Assembly (NCBI RefSeq): GCF_002086675.1
Contig: NZ_MVIF01000024.1
Location: 1-62,674, forward strand
Source of the DNA: Mycobacterium persicum
Lineage (GTDB): Bacteria > Actinomycetota > Actinomycetes > Mycobacteriales > Mycobacteriaceae
Direction of reading: 5' to 3'
DNA: 62,674 nucleotides
The position numbers were made by a program, and so were the translations under genes. Below are positions 59,870 to 62,674 of the stretch, piece by piece. The notes beneath the pieces are model-generated. The model saw only the letters and a program-made list of their open reading frames with translations, made no database searches and was not told the DNA's origin. The stretch's first letter is position 1. Each line of letters begins with the position of its first letter.

Positions 59870-61546
59870 TTACTGCCCGCCGCCGGACAGCGCCTGTTGG
59901 CAGTCGACCGAGCGCATCTCCATCATCAGCGCCAGGTTCTGTTGTGGGTCGACGGGCGCATCGATGATGTGCACTCCGCCGGCCGCTGCGGCCTGATCGA
60001 GGATGGCGCGGAACTTGGCGGGATCGTCAAGCCGATGGCCGGTGGCCCCGTAGCTGTGGGCGTACGCGACGAAATCCGGGTTGGCGAAATCCACGCCGAA
60101 CCTCTGGTAACCGTCGACCATCTGCTTGAGCGCGATCATGGCCAGGCTGCTGTCGTTGAACACCACGACAATCAGATCGAGCCCGAGGCGGACGGCCGTT
60201 TCCAGGTCTTGGCTGTTCATCGCGAAACCGCCGTCGCCGGTGAGCACCACCACCTTGCGCTCGGGATGAACAAGTTTGGCGGCAATCGCGGCCGGCAGGC
60301 TGATCCCCATCGATCCCAGCGCATGATCGATCAACATGGTGTTGGGCTGGCGGGCGTTGAAGTTTCGGGTGGCCCACATCATGTGGATGCCGTTGTCGAG
60401 CGAGAGGATGTCCCCGTCGGCCATGAACTCGCGCAGGGTGGCGATCAGATATCCCTGTTTGGCGGGGAACGAAGTGTCGGCGGCCAAGCGTTTGATGCTG
60501 TCCTGCATGGCTTTTCCGAGGTTGCGGAAGCCGTCGTGATCCCACGCCGGGTTTGGGGCGAGCTGCGCGGTCAGCCGCCGCAGCGCGTCGGCCATCTCGC
60601 CGACCACCTGCGCTTGCGGAAAGTACGAGTTGTCGCCTTGTGCGGCAAAGGGATTGAGATGGATGACGGTGCGCCCGTCGTCGGGTGCCATGATCATGGT
60701 CGGCTTCTCCATCACGTCATGACCGATGTTGAGCACGACGTCGGCGGACTGGATGGCGCAGTTCGGATAGTCGCCGGGCATGATCGAACAGCCCAGATAG
60801 TTCGGGTCGTCCTCGTTGGCCACACCCTTGCCCATCATCGTCGCCACGAACGGGATCTGCGTCGTGGCGATCAATTCCCGCACCGCCGCCGCGACGGCGG
60901 GCCGGTTGGCGCGGGTGCCCCCGCCCACCATGATCAGCGGCCGGCTCGCGTTCTGGATCAGCTTGGCCGCGGCCGCGATGCTGTCCTGAGTGGCCACCGG
61001 AATGTCGCCGTGCCGGCACGGCACCAGCGGGCCCAGCTCGGTCTCCTGGGCTACATCGTCGGGCAGTTCCAGGTGCGCGGGCCCCTGACGCCCGCCCAAC
61101 GCCGACATCATCGCCTGCCGCAGCAGCGAGCCGGCCATCTGCCCGGACGGGATCTTGGCCGCGAACTTTGTGATGGGGCGCATCACATCGACCACGTCGA
61201 CAAGCTGGTATTGCCCCATGCGGTTGTCGCGCACCGCTTTTTGGCCGGTGATGACCAGCATCGGCATGGCCGCCAGATAAGCGTGGGCGACCGGGGTGGT
61301 CAGGTTCATCGCCCCGGCGCCGAGCGTCGACATGGCAACAGCGAGCTTGCCGGTCAGGCGGCCGTAGGCCGCGGCCGCGAAACCCGCGGCCTGTTCGTGG
61401 CGGAACAGGACGAACGTGATCCGCCCGTCCTCGCGCAGCGCCTCCATGAAATGCAGGTTCTCATCGCCGGGAATACCGAACACATACTCGACGCCTTCGG
61501 CCGCGAGTGCCTCGACGATCTGCTCGCTGGTATTCGAGGGCGGCAT
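59870..61546 (-). CDS. Thiamine pyrophosphate enzyme, acetolactate synthase-like
   Basis: The 558-residue protein has the three domains of the acetolactate synthase/oxalyl-CoA decarboxylase group: the N-terminal catalytic Glu in [15 protein letters not shown] (E51), a central domain, and the TPP motif GDGGFAMNSQDLETAVRLGL with the later NDSSLAMI. No regulatory subunit is nearby and the gene follows an RraA-type gene, which hints at a catabolic 2-oxoacid step rather than valine synthesis. The ATG shares one base with the upstream stop (TGATG). Confidence 0.85.
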   Translation of the reverse strand: MPPSNTSEQIVEALAAEGVEYVFGIPGDENLHFMEALREDGRITFVLFRHEQAAGFAAAAYGRLTGKLAVAMSTLGAGAMNLTTPVAHAYLAAMPMLVITGQKAVRDNRMGQYQLVDVVDVMRPITKFAAKIPSGQMAGSLLRQAMMSALGGRQGPAHLELPDDVAQETELGPLVPCRHGDIPVATQDSIAAAAKLIQNASRPLIMVGGGTRANRPAVAAAVRELIATTQIPFVATMMGKGVANEDDPNYLGCSIMPGDYPNCAIQSADVVLNIGHDVMEKPTMIMAPDDGRTVIHLNPFAAQGDNSYFPQAQVVGEMADALRRLTAQLAPNPAWDHDGFRNLGKAMQDSIKRLAADTSFPAKQGYLIATLREFMADGDILSLDNGIHMMWATRNFNARQPNTMLIDHALGSMGISLPAAIAAKLVHPERKVVVLTGDGGFAMNSQDLETAVRLGLDLIVVVFNDSSLAMIALKQMVDGYQRFGVDFANPDFVAYAHSYGATGHRLDDPAKFRAILDQAAAAGGVHIIDAPVDPQQNLALMMEMRSVDCQQALSGGGQ

Positions 61547-62217
61547 CAGAGCTCACCGCTGCCGTGGCTGAGCACCGCTTGCGGGTCTTCGGATTTCAGG
61601 CCCTCTTTCATCTGGTCCATCTGCTGCATCACCTGGCGCGCTTTGGTCAGGATCGCCTCGGCCTCGGCGCCGGGGATGACCACGGCCGTCGACCCCTTGG
61701 CGAAGATCACGTCGCCGGGCACCACCGTGACCCCGCCGACCGCCACCGGAACATCGGCCAGATAGGGCTTAATCTCATTGCCGCCGGCGCGCACCGTTTC
61801 GCCGTGGCAGTACGTCGCGAAGTTGTAGGTGCTCAGTTCCTCAAAGTCGCGCAGCATGCCGTCGGCGAGAATGCCTGCCATGCCCAAGTTTTCAACCCGG
61901 CTGAGCTTGGTGCCGCCGCCGAGCGAGGTCTGCCGGTATCCATTGGACGCCATCACCAGGACCGCACCCTTGGCCTGATGTTCGGCGATGGCGCGGTAGA
62001 TGGCCGGCCCGAGGCTGTGCTTCTGCGGATCCATCAGGTCCTTGCGCACCGGCAGAAAAGAGATGGTCACCGCCGGGCCGACGAGGACGCGGTCCGGGTC
62101 GGGGCTGCGCAGTTCGATGAGGTGCGCACGGTGTTGATGGGTCATCATCATCGCGTCGACGACGTCGGCGACGCCGAGACCAGCTACCAGTTCCATGAGT
62201 TGCATGACTTCGTCCAA
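61546..62217 (-). CDS. RraA-like / HMG aldolase-type protein
   Basis: The 223-residue protein has the RraA-fold features: VADVVDAMMM near the N-terminus, VLVGPAVTISF, and LGMAGILADGMLRDFEEL, where the later DGMxRD resembles the metal-binding GxRD of the class II 4-hydroxy-4-methyl-2-oxoglutarate aldolases. VVPGDVIFAKGSTAVVIP follows. It could cleave a ring-fission product to pyruvate for the TPP enzyme encoded next. It is likely co-transcribed with its neighbours. Confidence 0.78.
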   Translation of the reverse strand: MDEVMQLMELVAGLGVADVVDAMMMTHQHRAHLIELRSPDPDRVLVGPAVTISFLPVRKDLMDPQKHSLGPAIYRAIAEHQAKGAVLVMASNGYRQTSLGGGTKLSRVENLGMAGILADGMLRDFEELSTYNFATYCHGETVRAGGNEIKPYLADVPVAVGGVTVVPGDVIFAKGSTAVVIPGAEAEAILTKARQVMQQMDQMKEGLKSEDPQAVLSHGSGEL

Positions 62218-62226
62218 TCCCTTCTG

Positions 62227-62674
62227 TTAGCGCGCATTGTCGGTTTCACGAGGCAGCAAGCGAAGTAGCAGGCTCACCACCGGGATCATCCGTGCCATCG
62301 CGTTGGGCACCAGGTTTGCCAATGAATCCCTGATGGCCGTAGCGGTTTCGGCGTCCGGCAGGTCGGTGTTCCCCAGCGCGCCGCTGACGGCGTGCCCGCG
62401 TCGTCTGCCGTCGGCGATCACCGCGTCGATCGCGGCCAGCAGCGAGCCGTTGTCGTGCAGGGGTTGCAGGGCGGTGTAGTAGAGCACCAGCATGCCCGGC
62501 CAATGAGCAAGGTTTCGGGGCAGGCTGACCTGTAGCTCGCGCCCTCGGGCGCGGGCTCCGATCAGATTCACGATGCGTACCATTTGCGCGACATGCGGCG
62601 GCATCTCGTCGAAGTTCGTCAACAGCGCACCTGCTGCCGGCGGGGGCCGGCGGGGCGGCTGCTGAATGCACGGG
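62227..62674 (-). CDS. Putative DehI-like protein, cut by the right edge
   Basis: The frame is open to the edge, so the N-terminus is missing; about 148 residues are visible. NLAHWPGMLVLYYTALQPLH and MTNFDEMPPHVAQMVRIVN resemble the repeated segments of DehI-type halocarboxylic acid dehalogenase-like proteins, but I am not sure of this. It precedes the RraA-type gene by nine bases on the same strand and is probably the first visible gene of that operon. Confidence 0.5.
   Translation of the reverse strand, partial: PCIQQPPRRPPPAAGALLTNFDEMPPHVAQMVRIVNLIGARARGRELQVSLPRNLAHWPGMLVLYYTALQPLHDNGSLLAAIDAVIADGRRRGHAVSGALGNTDLPDAETATAIRDSLANLVPNAMARMIPVVSLLLRLLPRETDNAR

Noticed and set aside
59897..61765. 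A 622-residue open frame on the plus strand opposite the TPP enzyme and RraA genes
   Set aside because: It is antisense to two well-recognised enzymes and has low-complexity composition typical of GC-rich antisense frames.

Overview
The window is high-GC DNA from a Mycobacterium, most likely a slow grower outside the M. tuberculosis complex. The evidence is gene content and order: ptkA-ptpA, the cobC/NIF3/zinc-ribbon/RNase H-phosphatase operon, rnpB next to a CYTH-CHAD protein, panB, two Hip1-type exported hydrolases, glnA2-glnE, glnA1 and lipA-lipB. From memory this is the H37Rv Rv2217-Rv2236c block in reverse, broken by several insertions. A PE protein and a 13E12-family gene also point to Mycobacterium.

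Bases 1-5929 are mobile DNA in two parts. Bases 1-2687 are the end of a prophage or phage satellite: an M41-like HEAGH protein, a zinc-ribbon protein and a large terminase, ending at a 45-base remnant of the 3' end of a tRNA-Val gene. Bases 2688-5929 hold a decayed serine-recombinase tail and an overlapping methyltransferase/endonuclease pair, and end at a second, diverged copy of the same tRNA 3' end. I read this as two islands integrated in tandem at one tRNA-Val, whose intact copy should lie left of the window.

From 5961 to 15991 the sequence is chromosomal: an epoxide hydrolase, a cation-diffusion transporter, two tiny tandem-duplicated membrane proteins, cobD, SURF1, ptpA/ptkA, and the translationally coupled operon cobC-NIF3-zinc ribbon-RNase H/phosphatase. 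That operon ends in a perfect 21-bp inverted repeat that includes the stop codon.

From 16129 to about 37430 lies an accessory catabolic block. It holds an amidohydrolase/D-aminoacylase/P450 operon, two VapBC-type toxin-antitoxin pairs each with a palindrome at the antitoxin start, an exported FAD oxidase, a broken 13E12 gene, a sulfite-oxidase-fold membrane protein, a divergent aldehyde/alcohol dehydrogenase pair, a TetR regulator, and an aromatic-ring catabolic operon (extradiol dioxygenase, FAH-family hydrolase, flavin hydroxylase, MFS transporter) that also contains a truncated PE gene and an alpha/beta hydrolase. A near-perfect 15-bp-arm palindrome precedes the aromatic operon.

From 37516 to the end the core returns: a 2OG-Fe(II) oxygenase-like protein, RNase P RNA, CYTH-CHAD protein, hemophore-like protein, panB, a wax-ester synthase/DGAT, Hip1/CaeA, a cytochrome oxidase subunit I with a DosR-box-like palindrome upstream, a Hip1 paralogue, glnA2-glnE, a thioesterase/F420-oxidoreductase pair, glnA1, an RDD protein, DUF4191, lipA-lipB, a DUF1622 membrane protein, and a TPP enzyme/RraA/DehI-like operon running off the right edge. 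No CRISPR array, rRNA gene or complete tRNA gene was seen.
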